Positions 1 to 14,600 are shown, numbered from the stretch's first letter. The stretch is 64,000 nucleotides of DNA from Vitellaria paradoxa (GCA_019916065.1 CM034233.1:5152516-5216515), one strand, 5' to 3'. Made by a program: numbers and translations. The notes: generated from the sequence alone by a model not told the origin.

Positions 1-204
1 ATCTGTTTATTATTATTAGTAAAAGGGTGGCTGTTGGAGCAGCTGGAGCCTTGTGCACAGGGTTTCGAAATTTTAATCCTTATTATCAGTGTTAATTAAT
101 ATATTTATGACGTTTGTACTTTACCCTACTGTAGAAGCAGTTCTTTAATGGCCCCAGATTTAAAACATTGATTTGATTTGTTTATTTTAGAGGCCTTACT
201 TTTA

Positions 205-3200
205 ATGGAAGAAGAAGAGGGAGTATATAATTCTGAGCATGGAACAGAGTCAACTGGCCAACCACAAGAGGAAAAGGAGGAGGAAGGAGGGGAACACAAT
301 GTTGTAAAGTTTCTTGATTCAGTAGATAGCTATCTGACCTTGTTTGATTCCTTATCATCAATACTATGCCAGGTAAAACGGAAAAAACAACAATTTTCTT
401 GTCCGCAATCTTCCCCTTTACCTTTTGGGATTTCATTTTGATTGGCAATTGATTCATCCATTCACATTTTGATTCTAGATCCTAATCAATTTCATTGATG
501 GATGACATTGTTTACTGATTCTTTATTTTTGTGTTTATTTGGTCGATATCTCATTGTCTTATAATTCATATCTATGTTCAATTGAAAGAAAATCATGTAA
601 ACTAAACCTTCGTGTTCCATTTGGTTTATGAGGAAGCATGTTAAAGGAGAGAGCACTGCATTGGCAGAGGATGAGAATCCAGAGGATTCTACCGAGTGAC
701 ACATTTTTTTTTGGGGGGCTGGGTGGGGTGAGAGGGATATCCACAAAATTTTGTTAACTAAGATGAAATTAAGAAACTTTTGCTGACTAAAATTTTGTTG
801 ATACATCTGACCAATTTTACATGCATCCAACTAGCACTTCCACTCTGACAACTTTTTTTCTTCATAATATTTTTTGAACATCTGCTTGAGATATTTTTAT
901 ATAGTTTTTCATAGTTGACCACCTATTCTAACCCAGTGGTGTTGAGATAATGTGAGGAGTATCCTACTGAGCACCTATTCTAAGGCTTGGTTTGGGAACA
1001 AAAAGCTTGGGCTTTTTTTAGCTGCTAGCTAGGAAGGTAGTTCCCCCCCCCAATTGACATTATTGACCTTTGGGATGGAGGGCTCTGTGTAAAAAGAGGG
1101 TTAAGATGGTCATTTTACACCAAAATAATCGGCTAGCTATTTTTTTTTTTTATGTTGCCAAATGCTTACCAAGCGAAAAGCTTGCTTTTGGCCATAGTTC
1201 AAACGGACCCTAAGCTTGTAGTTTTTGAGGTAATGTGAGGAAGATCCTACTTATTCAATTCTTCGAAGGATGATTTGATAGTTGACTTTTTGTTTTTCAT
1301 GCAGACAGGTTTGCTTAGTCATTATGTTCTGCTTTATCTTGAAGGGTAGTCATCCTCTTGCCAGCAGATCATAATTTCTTGTTTTTGTAACTGATAATTT
1401 GAACTGTGTTATTATAGTAATTTCACATTAGGCTTATTTAAAATATATTGTTTCACGTTAGGCTTATTTAAAATTTATTCTATGTTTCTTAATGAAGTCA
1501 GTTATATTTTAATACTTGAAATGATGTTAGGCTTCACTGTTAATGAAGAAAAATCAGATCAATATTGTCCTATACATCCACTTTGCAGGGATGGATGGAT
1601 TTGGCTGGTGCTCGACATTCAATGGGTGTTTCACGTGTCAATAGTGCCTTGTTTGACCTCAAGTACCATCATGCTGCTACGACATTGCAAGTTACTGAAC
1701 GTAATGGTAATCCTTAAAACAATTAGTTTAGTGATAGTCAAGGTTTTCAATTATGGGGCCACTTTTCTTTTCATGGAATTACTTATTTTATAAACTAAAG
1801 AAAAGGGTCAGACTTCTAGCTTATGCAACTTATAAAATGGCATTGCAAAGTCTGACATCAAACCATGAAGAATTCCTTTACAGTACCTCTGGCACTTTTA
1901 GCCAGCTGAAGTAAGGGCGTTCAAGTCACAGACTCACAAGAAGGGATGTCCTAAAGAGCCCGACATCAAACCATGAAGAATTCCTCTACAGTATCTTTGG
2001 CACTTTTAGCCAGCTGAAGTAAGGCTTTCAAGTCAGACTCACAGGAAGGGATGTCCTGGAGAGCTACGTCACTTAGTAGATTGATTCTAATAATTGGTTT
2101 TTTCAAGATCATCTTTTATCCTAGATTAAGATAAGAAAAGGTTCCAAAAGAAAAAATTTGATCATTTACTTTTTTTTTTTCTTTTTCTGGTTGCGGAGGT
2201 GGGGTTGATTTGCATAAAGAATATCAATTAGGAAGTTAGCCCCCCCCCCCTTCTCATGTGCACAGGCGCTTTCAGGCGCTTTGCACAAGCATGTGTATGT
2301 TTCATTTGACTTATCCCATCTTGCATGCACCATTCCTTTTAATTAATAAAATTTTCTTGTCTATTGTAGTTGACTCAACAATGAAACAACAAGTGTTTAC
2401 TCTGTGCAAATGGGCTTCTCCTGATTATCAAAAGTACAACTCCGAGGAAGCGAAATTTGACACGAATGAGTTACAAAAGAAATCAACTAATCCTCAGCTT
2501 CGGTATAGGGGAACTTCTGGTATATTATTTTTGTTCATTTTTTTCTGTTTACTGTTTCTGTGACAGGAACTTCAAAAAGCACAATGGCACACATGTTAAG
2601 AATCACCAAATTTTGGGGGTTCTTCCAGTGCATCTCTGCTAGGATTTTTTTTTTTTTTCAATAACTGGGGGAACCATATCCAATTATTTACACCACAGCC
2701 TCTGCTGTGTGTGTCTAAGATTTTACTGATAAGTGCTTTTGCTTCCTTATCATGTTACTTAACTTAGTTTTGGAATTTTGCTGCTGCTTACTTTTCTTGT
2801 CTGTTTGTGCAAAGAAATTCATGAAAAGAGACCAGACTCTAATGGTTCTATACTCACAGTTGACAACCAAGTAAGTAAGATCCTGCTCTATGCCTTCATC
2901 TTCTCTTAATGTGTCTAATTTTTAAGTTCAGCAATGCAAAAACCTTGTAGATGCATAGAAGTTCTGTTGCTACATACGTAAAAAGGGCTCCTTGCTGAGA
3001 CTGAATTCTAGTTGCTGAATTATAGCACTCATAATTTGAAGTTAACTGAAACAAAAGTTTGAGATCAATTTGTAAAATTATAAGTTCTTCCGTTGCTTAA
3101 TTTGGGTACAGAAGATCCCTTAGGTTTGAACCCAAACAAGGAAAAAGGTCAATGGACTTGAGATTAAATTGTGAATGAAACATAGTATTTCTATGTTTGG

Positions 3201-3517
3201 ATTCTGAGCTTTGTATGTGGGTCCATTTCATCTATTTTCTTCCTTCTTTCCTAGATTCAAAGGGAACGATTCAAAATGCTGTCAATGTTTGGAACTTTGG
3301 TGTCACCAAAGCTTCGAGCTACCCAACTTTCATTTGAGTCAGGTAGGTACATGATTAGTAACTACATCCAACTGCAGACATATGTGAAAAGACTGGTTTT
3401 TGACATTGGATTGGTTTAATACTTGCAGCTCTGGATACACTCGTACAAATAGCAAATAGGCGGTCATCAATGCTATCTGCTTATGATCAAGTGCTGAAAG
3501 AGATGGGGACACCATAG
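205..3517 (+). CDS. VMA22/CCDC115-like V-ATPase assembly factor, six exons
   Basis: Joined exons 205-372, 1589-1706, 2370-2519, 2815-2870, 3255-3342 and 3429-3517 keep one open frame across consistent GT..AG introns and give 222 residues ending in EMGTP. The N-terminus is acidic, followed by a helical segment (VVKFLDSVDSYLTLFDSL) and then WMDLAGARHSMG, which resembles the conserved core of the CCDC115/Vma22 family. Yeast Vma22 and human CCDC115 are ER-associated factors for assembling the membrane sector of the vacuolar proton pump; the plant role is inferred from family membership. The start at 205 lies 15 bases after a probable intron acceptor (tttattttag, ending at 190), so either a 5' UTR intron or a further coding exon to the left is possible. 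The gene converges with the EH-domain gene. Intron 1 holds a MITE and intron 2 a tandem duplication. Confidence 0.8.
984..1210. mobile_element. Tourist-like MITE in intron 1 of the VMA22-like gene
   Basis: A 227-bp element is flanked by TAA on both sides (981-983 and 1211-1213). Its ends are imperfect inverted repeats: GGCTTGGTTTGGGAAC on the left, and GGGTCCGTTTGAAC read inward from the right. A 3-bp TAA/TTA target and G-rich ends containing GTTTGG fit PIF/Harbinger-derived MITEs. It has no coding capacity. Confidence 0.65.
1852..2067 (+). repeat. Two-copy tandem duplication in intron 2
   Basis: Two adjacent copies of about 108 bp (1852-1960 and 1961-2067) share most of their length, including GACATCAAACCATGAAGAAT and TTTTAGCCAGCTGAAGTAAG. 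They differ by a few substitutions and small indels. Intronic; no function seen. Confidence 0.8.
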
Positions 3518-4738
3518 GTTGACAAAAAGTCGGTTTCTCCAGGATTAGCATGTATAAATTTTTTTTTTCTTGCTTCCTCTCTCTCTCTCTCTCTCTCTTT
3601 AATTATTGCTTTTGAATGGAATTTGAGCTATAGTGTCAGCTTGTCACCAACAATTTCTTTTTTCAAATTATTGCTTTTGAATGGAACGTGAGCGATAGTG
3701 TCAGCTTGTCACCAACCGAACACACAAACACGAATATTGTTTTTTGGGTAAAATATTGGTCTCTTGCTCTCCTCCGAGAAGGGCTCAACAACATTGCTCA
3801 AGCTTGGGATTGCAAATTACAATCGTTGCTTTCAGTTGATTTAATTTTTTAATTATTTAAAAAATTAAAAATTTTCTAATTGCACAATCCATTACCAAAT
3901 CAAGTATCGTGGAACCAACATGTTAGATGCCATTTTTTGATTCAGCTGACGACGACTTCCTGCGCTTAACTCAAAGAGGGCGAACAAAAATTATCAACTA
4001 GTGGAATAAATAGTTAAGCTTTCTTAATCAAAATAAAATTAGAAGGATAAGACGATACAAATAAGATGGAAGATCTTAAACTAGATTTTGTAATAAGCGC
4101 CCAAGTCTTTGGGGCCAACAAAAATTAAAAATTAAAATTAAAAAAATGTCCCACGGGGAATACAGCGAGCTTCTATTATCTTACTAATTCAACCATTCAG
4201 AATTTCAAGCAAACAGGACAAAGGGAGGGGGAAGATTAAAATGCCCGGTAGCATTAACACCCTTTATTAAAAAAAAAAAAAGACAGAGAGAGAGAAATTC
4301 ACACCTTTTGTTGTGGAAAAGTGTAATAAAAAGCAAAAGAAATCTGGACTTAAATTTATAAAGGTGACGGACAACAAACTTGATACAAATACCCCTACAA
4401 AACCAGAGTTACAAACAATAGGCCGACATTTTATGAGGAAAAAAAAAACAAAAACAAAAACAAAGACATGATAAAAAGAATACCCTGGAGCGTCTCACAT
4501 GAGAATTATTCCTGAAGATTGGAGTTCCCATAACAGCCAGAAAAACATGAAATTTCCCTTCAATCCCGGCATGTGGAAAAAAGATACTTCTACCTACCGC
4601 AGGGCCAATATCAAAGTTTGAATAATCCAACCCAGCTCTTTTTCAGCTATACAAACACACAAAATTTGCCACGGCATCCACACAGAATATATCTATAAAA
4701 GATGCAGAGGTGGTTGAATAAAGTATGAATCGCCCCAG
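3518..4738. other. Tail-to-tail intergenic interval
   Basis: This lies between the stop codons of two convergent genes and presumably holds both 3' UTRs. It contains a (CT)n run near 3577-3598 and a local near-repeat of TTATTGCTTTTGAATGGAA at about 3603 and 3669. No open frame resembles a protein. Confidence 0.6.
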
Positions 4739-7700
4739 CTAGAAAGAACTCCATTTGTCAGAACCTTTCTTTGGAGTTCCACTCTCTGACGAGACCTTAA
4801 AAGGACCGCTTGAGCCAAATGGATCGGCATCGTCGAAAGAAGAGAACCCTTGTCTGTTGTCAAAGCCCCTGGTGCTGTTTATGGAGTCAAACCTCGTGAG
4901 AGCCCCCTGACTCTGGTCGAAGCCTCTACTGCTGTTTATGGAGTCAAACCTCGAGAAAGTTCCTTGATTGGGGTCGAAGCCACTTGTGCTGCTCATGGAG
5001 TCAAACCTTGAGAGGGTCTCACGCCGAGGAGAAAATGCTTGGTCATGCGTGCTGAAAGAATCAAACCTCGACATATTGTCAAAGAATGGGTCTGTTGATC
5101 CCCCACTGTACCTTGTTGGAGAGTTACCAGCCCTAGAAAGTGGAGTACTAGGTACAGAATCTTCAAAGGCAAACAGGCTTTTCTTCCGGAACATGCTGTC
5201 TGCCTGTGGCGAATCTGCCTTTGTTGGACTGTCCCCAAAGTCGCTCGATCCAAAGAAATACTTCTCACCATGCTTCTCATGAGCCGAGTCCTGCAGGATG
5301 GCATCAGTTAGGTAGGCAAAGAAAACAATATAGGAGAAACTTTCTACAGTGATACTCCATATAGTTATAACCTCCACTTAGCCATTAAAATTCTGATCCC
5401 AACTTGGGCTAGTTATATATAGGAATAACCTTCAAATTGTACCGTCTAAAAGAAACTTGCCTCTATATAGTAACATTTATCAATAAGACCAAAAATATGC
5501 AATGTCACAATAAAGATTTAAAATGAAATAAAATATTTCTCTAAGATGTATTTATAGGATTTATGTACTTAGAGAGACTAGAGTAATGCAAAATGGTAAG
5601 ACTTTCAAGATGACCATGTACATGCGCTTGGTTGTCTCTCTCTTTCCAATGTCTACAACTTGATAATTGACAAGTTTCTCTACATATATTAATGAAATAC
5701 ATTGTACTCGTACAACTTTTATATGTTTGTATTTGAGTTTTAAATACGGTGGATTGGTTTTGATATGAGAGATGGGTAAACTTTACCAGAATGGTTGACG
5801 TCACTCAAATGTTGGGTTCAAGTTAGAATGGCTAAACTCTCGGTTTACAAACCCAAAAATTTGCAAACCGTCCCCCTATGTTGGTATAGGGATAGATGCT
5901 TAAGAAATGTCCTTAGTATTGCATTATTTTAAGATGTTATTAATAATGTTGCATCGAGCATGCTTATCAAATGTTTCATTCATCGTACACATGTTGATAT
6001 TGTTCACTGAACACTTGAGATACGCACACTTGCTTATTAGGAACTTGAGTTCAGACTGCTGGCCCAAGAAGCTCATGCCTACCATTTTGCGTGTGCCACT
6101 ATAGGGTCTAGAAGCTGGCATCCTGAGCTATCTTAGAGTGACTGTTAGCTCAGACTTTTGGCTCCTATTTGGCATGTAAAAGGCTTGTAGGTATGTGTAA
6201 TTATGATGATATTCGGACTGTTATATAGTATGCCGTATGTATGTTTATATTACCTAGGGTTCATGGGACATTGGATGCTCTAATACTTCATATTATATTG
6301 TATTGTATACAAGTTTAACTAGGCACTTGACTTTGATAGTCACGTCATGAGACCAGACTTTGGACACGGTTTTTATAATTTTGATGTGTCATTAGTTCCA
6401 AATCCCATACCTTTCACCCTTGGGTAAAATCCTCCAGGCGTTACAAATAGAGACATCATCAAATGCTGAATGGTGTTGCAAGAATTCCCAAATAAGTGTT
6501 TTAAATACTATGCACTGGTTACCAACTTATATGATATAGAAATTTCCGTATCATTAGGGTCAAAAATGTCCCCAGGGTTGAAATCTCACCTTTGAGTTTC
6601 CAGTGTTGAAACCCCACACTGAATCTATATCATCATTATTGTCAAAGGCACCCCAAGTCTGTTCATCAAAACTTCTGTCCACAGAGGACACAATTTAGAA
6701 CCACCATAATTAATAAGGAACTTATGCAGAAAGGATAGATACATATGAGAAATGATGAGAAAACAGCACAAATCAATCCACATACCTAAGGCTTTCTGCG
6801 TCTGCTTCAGGGCTCTTTTTGAAATGGTTATCTGAATAATCTCGAGATGGGCTTTCAAATGCTGCATGTTTGACTGGACTGCCAGATGGACTTTTTCCTG
6901 ATTCATCTTCACTATGAGTGTCTCCTAATTCACCCTCAAAGGCATGTCCACCTTTACCAAAATATTTATCTGACACGCCATCAGCAGGTGACAAATTATC
7001 ATCTGAAGAATAGTTTTCTTTCTCAACAGGTGTGGACTTGGTTTGGGGTGGCATGCCAGTATCAAATGAAAATCCTGGAGGTGCAAGACAATGTATCAGG
7101 ATACAGATGCAGTCATAGATCTACCTCTCAAATAAAAGAAGAGTTATTTGCAGGAGAAAACGACAAGCTCTCATAGTTCCATGTCAAGAAATTTGTGCCC
7201 ACCTTCATCTTCGAACTTATCCCAATCTTCATCCCAAACAGATGATACCTCTGGGATTCCAGGTTGCCAGCCTGAAAAAGCCCATATGAACATAAAAAGT
7301 CATAAGTATAGCAGGGGCATCCAAGCAAATAATCAAAATATTGAACCAACTTGAAAATTTTCCTAAAGGGGGCAGCATTTCTAGCATGGTTTCCAAGTTG
7401 TCACACCAAAGATTTGGAATCGAATTTTGCTTCCATCAGGATTGGGAGGGTTATGAGCATTTAGCAAGGTTACTGCAAATTGGATAGGCCCAATTTTGTT
7501 AAAATCGGGATTTTACCTAAAATCGGTCAAGGGGTTGTAAAATCGAATCGTAAAATCATAAGATTTTACTTACAACTTAATTTTTGAAATCACAATCTGT
7601 ATAACATAATATTTTAACATTTAGAACTTTCAATTTGACATGATCATATTGTCTAAGTGGAAAGACACTCGCTTTATGGCTAGTAATGTGGGTTCGAATC

Positions 7701-8664
7701 CCACCATAATCCTTCTATTAATTCACTAAAAAAATAAAATATAAAAAAAACTAATATAAAAGAAAAAAATTCAATATTAAGATGAAAATATATTCTACAA
7801 CAGTATATTTATAAAAAAATGACAAAAAAAAAAAAAAAAAGTTTCTCAGTTAAAAAAAACATTTTCAGCAAAAACAAAAATCATAATTCAGGAAAAACAA
7901 AAAAATGAACCTAAAAGAAATTCAAGACAATCCTAAAAAAATGAACCTGAACCAGAAAAATTCAACAGCATGGGTCGGCAAAAAAAAAATTCACAAAATG
8001 GAGATCTAAAAAAAATGGAGAGAAACGCACCAAAAAAATTTTTTTTTTCAGATTTTAAAGAAAAATCTCACCAAAAAAAATAAATCTCAACAGCAGATTT
8101 TTAAGAAACCTAGATCTAAAAAAAATGGAGAGAAAGCAAAAACAAAATAATCTGAACCAGAAGAACCAAAAAGTGGTTCGCGGCATTCGCCGGTGTCCGG
8201 AAGCTGAATCGGGCCAATCGGCAGGTGGGTCTTTGCTGGGTCTCTCTTTGCTCGTCCTTTGTTTCTCCTTCGCACAGTTGCCCAGGCTTGCACAGAATCC
8301 ACAGATCAATTGCTTTTTATGGTTGAGTCTTCTTCTGGCCGTGTGAGGGTTTTAACCCAATTTAACTTTTTACGATTCTACCCCTCTTAATTAGTTTTTA
8401 TTACAAAAAAAAAAAAAACCTTAAGTTTTTAAAATCGTTAAAATCGTAAGTAAAATCAGGATTTTACCGATTTTATCCCATAAAATCACTTTTTCACCAA
8501 TTTTACCCCAAAAACTGATTTTGATGCGATTTAACAAAGTCTTGCTTTGTAACATCGTAAAATCGTACGATTTTACTATTTAAATCGCGATTTTAACAAC
8601 ATTGGATAGCGCAACGCTGGTCTTGTGGCACCCTTTCCTACAAGCAACCCCCAACCACCCCCCC

Positions 8665-8699
<35 letters not shown>

Positions 8700-11600
8700 T
8701 TGGCCCGAAAAATGAGCAGATACAGGTGGGTATTAAACCAGTCAAGGATTCTGAACCAGATCTTGACATCCAAAAGGCATATATTCATTTTGGAACGCTA
8801 CTCCCCTTGACAAATAATAAAACATTAGTATTAGAAATAAGAACAGGGACCTAGAGTTTTTAATGGCAAACCACATGACATTGACCACATCATAGGAGCT
8901 TCAAAAGTACACTAACAGTATTAAGTGTGAACTGGTTGCAAATGAGCTATTACACGAAAACACCAGAGAAGAAAAAGGGACAATGCTATCACCAAACTTG
9001 ATGGTGACATTGGACAAATGAGAAGCCAAGAATCATAATAAAGCATAAAGAACTTTAAAGGTACCAATAGGGAGTTCAATTACTGCAGTTGACTTAATGT
9101 CTATCCCATGTTTCTTGCAACGTTCAGATAAAGCCCTCATTAACTCTTCCAGGTCTGATTGTATACGATCAGCACGAACCTATACATTCAAAGAATGCAT
9201 TAGGGTTGGATAAAACCAAGGAAGATATCCATAACCCATCAAGGCTATTAGGTTAAATTTACCTGAAGAATACCATCTGCACTGCCACCTTGTTCGATTT
9301 TAATGATTGCCTGGTGCAACTCCATCTTCCTCTCCTACAGATACAGTCAATAAAATTTAAATCCATTACTAAAATTCTTCGGGAACATCTCACAAAATAT
9401 TTTTAACAATAGGCATATTTCCATTACCAAATGACAAAGGCAGTCAAGAAACAACATGCCTATAAATATGGCCAAACAAAAATAAGGATTTTGATAAAGA
9501 CAATTAAGGACAGAGTAAAAGAAATGCATGAGAAGGAGGACAATAATAGCAAGCTTTTCAAGAAGAGTAAGAGGAATCAGCCTTAGGCAAAAAAGGCCAA
9601 TTAATCAATGAAAACACCAGCAAGAAGTAATTTGGATCAAGTTGGAAAGAGAAATTTGGATCCTGTTGGAGAAAATACAAAGACAAGAAAATTGCAATGC
9701 TACAGAATACGTGAGAATAAGATATGATGACAAATCATTTGATCAAACATGCCACCAATTAGTTAGTGTAGTTTTCTGATTAGCCTTCACAGCTGGAATG
9801 CTTTACTATTACGTCAAAAAGGGGAAAGACATGCTACCTGAATTTCACGAAATGCTGCCTCTTCAATTGTTAATTTAGAGGCTGTTTCTGCAACTTGCTT
9901 GTACTTCTCTTCATATTTTTTACCAAGTAACTCAGCCTGAAACAATAGGTTGTTTGATTAACACAGAAATGAAACAATTTAAAAACATTTTAGAAATATT
10001 TTAAAAACGTTTCAAAATTGAAAAAAAAATGAAAAATAAATAAAAGCATTAAAATTATTCTAATTTCACTAGTGTTTCATTTAAGTGTCTTAGAAATGAA
10101 AACATTTTGACTGTTTTAAGGAGAAAATAATGATATTTTGTTCCATTGCCTGAATGAAACAATACTTAGCAAAGAATTTTTAGACTAAAAACAGGAAGGA
10201 AGGAAAAAAAAAACTCCCGTGAAAAAAGGAAATCAAATCTCAATAACTAAGAGAGTGCAATTCAATGGATCATATAAAATACCTCACGCTTATCAGCTAA
10301 GGCCCTTTCTGTAATTTCATTGAGTCGGTTATCACATCTGCTTTTGTATAAAACCTAGGGGGAAGAAAAAATCAGAAACAAAACAAAAGTAGCCCATCAG
10401 CCTTTTCCCAACTAAATGGGGTCAGCTAGAAATGAATGTCACTTTTATCAGCTAAAACCTGGGAAGAGTGAATGATTAAACAATGTCACAAATCAATAAG
10501 ACACTTTTTTAATGCTTGACATAGAGAAGGAAAACTACTCACAAGATCTTGCATTTTGTCCCGATAGAACTCAATCTTCTCTTTAGAATCTAGAAGAACC
10601 TTATCCTTGTCTTCAATCTTCCATTACCCGCAAAAGAGAGGGGAAGAAAAATAGAAGACTCGATTAGCATTCGGGGAAAATGAAATTACAATGAGAATAT
10701 TTCTGCACATCAGAAGCACGTTTATGTTTTTCATTGCCGAGGCTGGAAGACAAAACCAAGTTACCCAATCTTGGATCATGTTGAAATGATTTAAAGCCAG
10801 ATCCACATTATCCATGAGATAACCCCCTCAGCTTGATCATTTTTCATTTATGAATAAAAATTATTAGATCTGACATATCAACTCAAGTGGAACCTCATTT
10901 AAGTGATAAAAGAAAGGAGCTTGAACTTCATTTATACACTAATTTACTCTCCAAGTAGACCTTGAGTAACCCACTATATGCATTAACTCGGTTCATTTTT
11001 GGACGAAGTAAAAAAAAAGGTGTTGGGGGGGGGTAGACAAAAGGCCTTCGTGACTAAACAATAACACAATTTAAAAAAACTAATTTAAATTTACACTTAA
11101 TCTATACAAAAACTCTTGGGGGGGGGGCAAGAGAGGGGTTTGAACAGTCCCAGCTATGATGATTGGACTAAATCATACTCTTTCAGTTTCTCCTCTGTTT
11201 TCCTTCCCTCTATCTTCATCTCTCTGTCCCAACCAAAGAAATGCCATTCTTCATACAAGTTGATTGTGATAATCAAACTCATGTAAATACCTGAACAAAG
11301 ACCTCACTCAAATTGGGGCCAATGATTAGTACCTTTTTCTCTGTTTCCAGAGACTCATGAAACTTCATATCAACTGAAGTTTGTTCCCCATTACTGAGTT
11401 TGTTTGCATGGAAACTTTCCACTGATGGCACTCTTGTGTTCTGCTGATCAAATTGTGTTGACATTACGGGCAATGGAGGCCTCAAGCCACCTGCAGATGA
11501 CATTGGTCGGGCACCGGGCATCCCTTGCTGGGGTCTGAACCCTGGAAAAATGACAAATTGGATTAATTAACTTTAAAAGGAAAGCGCTGAACTTAGAATC

Positions 11601-14600
11601 CATAAAAAGCAATTTAAACCAATACCTGCAGTGGGTCCCCAAGCTGCATTTCCATATGAAGCATTGGGCTGACCTGTCAGAGACAACAAAGACTCATCAA
11701 GCAAGATATTACTTGGAAGTGCTGGTGGAAGAGGACGGCCTTCCCTGTATCGCTCCATCAGATAGAGAGCAATGCAAAACTCCCTCAAAGAAAGCATGCT
11801 ATCGTTGTCTTGATCTGATAAGTCCCAAACCTGCTTTAAGACCTCTGGTAAAGGCCAACAACAGTAAAAATGAGAGTAATGTCATCAAATAACAATCTCT
11901 ATTATATAAACACCCCTCCCCCCCCCCCCCCAAAAAAAAAAAAAACCCAGAAGAAAAGGAACTCCAAAAAAGCCTCAAGGACATAATACTAGGAATTTTT
12001 TATGCCACTCCTACAAGTTTATGAAAGTGACAGTTTTTGGCTAAAGCTCCATATGTTTCTCTCTGAAATTAGTTTCGGGAAAAGACTCGTTAAAAATTTC
12101 CCATCTTCAGAGAACTAATTATCTCAATGGGTATAATAACACAACAGTTGAGAAATTAATGTTTCGCTTCAATTGGCTCTCACTGACAGGAAAAGCATCA
12201 ATTTATGCCTGAATTTATATTGTTTCCGGAAACCTTACCCAGTCAAAATTAACTAATGAAAGGAAACTTAACCTAATTTTTTGGTATCTAGGCATGAAAG
12301 GAAAGCAAAAAAGGAGTGCCCATCAAGATATAACTGAATAAGAAAATGGGGTTCAAGTCCGTAAATGAAGAGTCCATATTTGTCTAAACTTTAAAAAATG
12401 GAATCTAAAAATAAATAAATAATTAGCTAAATAAAATGCTGCAAGCGCGATAGAAGTTTGAAGCAAAGTTATGGATAATGAATGATTTCAACTCTTCGGC
12501 CTACCAATGCTCATGGTTGACAGATGATTGCATGCACCTTAACAGACTAATCTTGATAACACCATGATAAAATCAACCAAAAAATATAATGGAAATAAAA
12601 ATAAAAAAGAAATGATTTGGCAACCATGAAGGATCATTTCAATTCATGGATTAGTTCTTTGAGGATACAATCAACCTCTAAACACTTCAATGAAGCTTTT
12701 CTTTATCAACAACGGAATGCATGCAATCCAACAGAGGACAAAACATCAACCTCAATGGTTCAAAATTAAAAGTCAACGAGTTGCTTACTTTATATAAGGT
12801 TCCTCCCATACAAGTTATGCAAACCAATAGTTCTTTATTTCTTTTTTTTTGGGGGGGGGGGGGGGGGTTGTCTTCGGCAAGTATTAAGCAAGCAAGATAG
12901 AGCTTCTTGGCGGGTGGAGAACACATTCTCTCCAGGGAACATAATCACCCCTTACAAACCACAATAATTGTGTGAGGAAGATCATAAAAATGAAAGAAAC
13001 AGAAGTTGGAACTTAAATATTTCAATGGAAATTACACCCTCCATGTAGAAGATGCACATAATTTACCAATCAAAGTAGCACTGCGGAGGAAAGAAAATGA
13101 AATTGAAAGAAGTACCAGTTAAACAATAAATAAACAGGAAGAGATGACACATGAACCTGATAACAAAGTGAAAGAGTTTTACCTCTTGGAAGTCTCCAAC
13201 TCAAGAATAAGTTGCGTGCCTGCTCACCAGTGATTTTCCCATCCCTGTCGGTGTCTACTTCCACGAACACTTTTGTATACTTCTGAATACCAGCCGGCGT
13301 CATTTTTGGCCATGAAAGCTGGGGCTGATTGGAAGTAGAACTTACTGGCCCAACTGTAGTTCCAGATAAAGCATGGGGAGAAGTGTTTTGAGCTGAAACC
13401 TGTTGGTTGGGTTTTGGTGGCAACTGTGTGCCCGGCAACTGGTTTCCTGCAGGCTGCCGCATGAATGGGCTTTGCAAGGAACCAAATGGGTCAGGCTTAG
13501 ATGAAGGCTGTGGCACAGTAGATACTGGAACAGTGGCAGAAGAGGCCGAAGCACCACTCTTTGGTAAAGATTGGGTGGCAGAAAACACATCACCTCCAAA
13601 TACAGGGTCAGATGCAAAACCATTTCCAGAATCAACTGACGTCCTGGGATCCTTAGCTCCTGGTAATGAAGGTGAAGAAAGTGGATCTTGTGGTTTAGCT
13701 GCAGCAGTGGACATTGATTGACTAATAACTTGGTTAGGGACATGAGATGCACCAGTTGAAACTCCACCAGTCCTTCCACCAAGCCAATCACTTGCCATAT
13801 TGGAGTTTGGACCTGCTACACTACCACCTCTTGAGAAAGCAGGACTTGCAACACCCTGTAGTGGACGGAAAGAATTACCAGAAGACGGAGGAAGAGGTGG
13901 TCTCATTGATGGATTTCCTGGAGATTGGAAATGCTGCTGGTTCACAGTTGCATTTGAAGGAACTTGCCCCGCGAAAGCAAGGTTTTGAGATGCTGTTGGT
14001 GTAACTTGACCCATCTGCGGTGATGGTGCGGCAGCTGCTGAACTTAATTGTGGTGCTGGGATAGCCGCAAGATTAATTTGAGGAGCAGGGATTTTAGCTG
14101 AAGCAGGACCATATAATGCAGCCTTGACCATTTCTGGAGTTAATTCTCGCTTACTCTGTGCCACAGTTACAAGTTTAAGAGCATTATAAAATTCAGCCCG
14201 ACCAAGGAAACCAGCATGGGCCTGATCAGCATGCATCCATATCTGCAATCAAATAAAAAATTTGACAAAAACTGGGTCACATGCAGTAAATTGGGGGAGG
14301 AAAAAAACTAAGAGGATATTACAGGAAAAGCCCTAAAGTTTCAAATAAAAATGATAATTCAAAATGTGTGCTAAAGAGTGAAAAGGATACAAAGACCTTA
14401 CTTTCATCCAGGTGACAGATTCAGTTTTCAAATGGTACAAGCAACAATAACTACAGAAAACAAACTGTGGCTTGGCTACTCCCTACAGTGTGCCAATAAG
14501 ATAGTAGTATAAATCCTATAAATAAGCATTCCTCTCCATCAGAAAACAGTGAAGTGGCACTAACATCACTTGTCCGAAGGAAAGCAAAATAAATATCTAG

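Noticed and set aside
4968..5282. Open frames overlapping the last EH1 exon on the opposite strand and in another frame
   Set aside because: They are shadows of the repetitive SRFDS coding exon; the true frame is defined by DPF, SRFDS and the shared stop at 4739.
7668..7720. Possible tRNA gene
   Set aside because: A B-box is present, but no acceptor stem or anticodon arm can be formed, and an A-rich tail follows, so it was called a SINE fragment.
12849..12867. Long G homopolymer in an EH1 intron as a possible G-quadruplex
   Set aside because: A single uninterrupted G-run can be unstable or an assembly artefact. Nothing else in the intron indicates function.
13342..14004. Several long frames opposite or offset to EH1 exon 2
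   Set aside because: The P/S/Q-rich linker leaves other frames open by composition. Only the frame joining the two EH domains is consistent with splicing and family.
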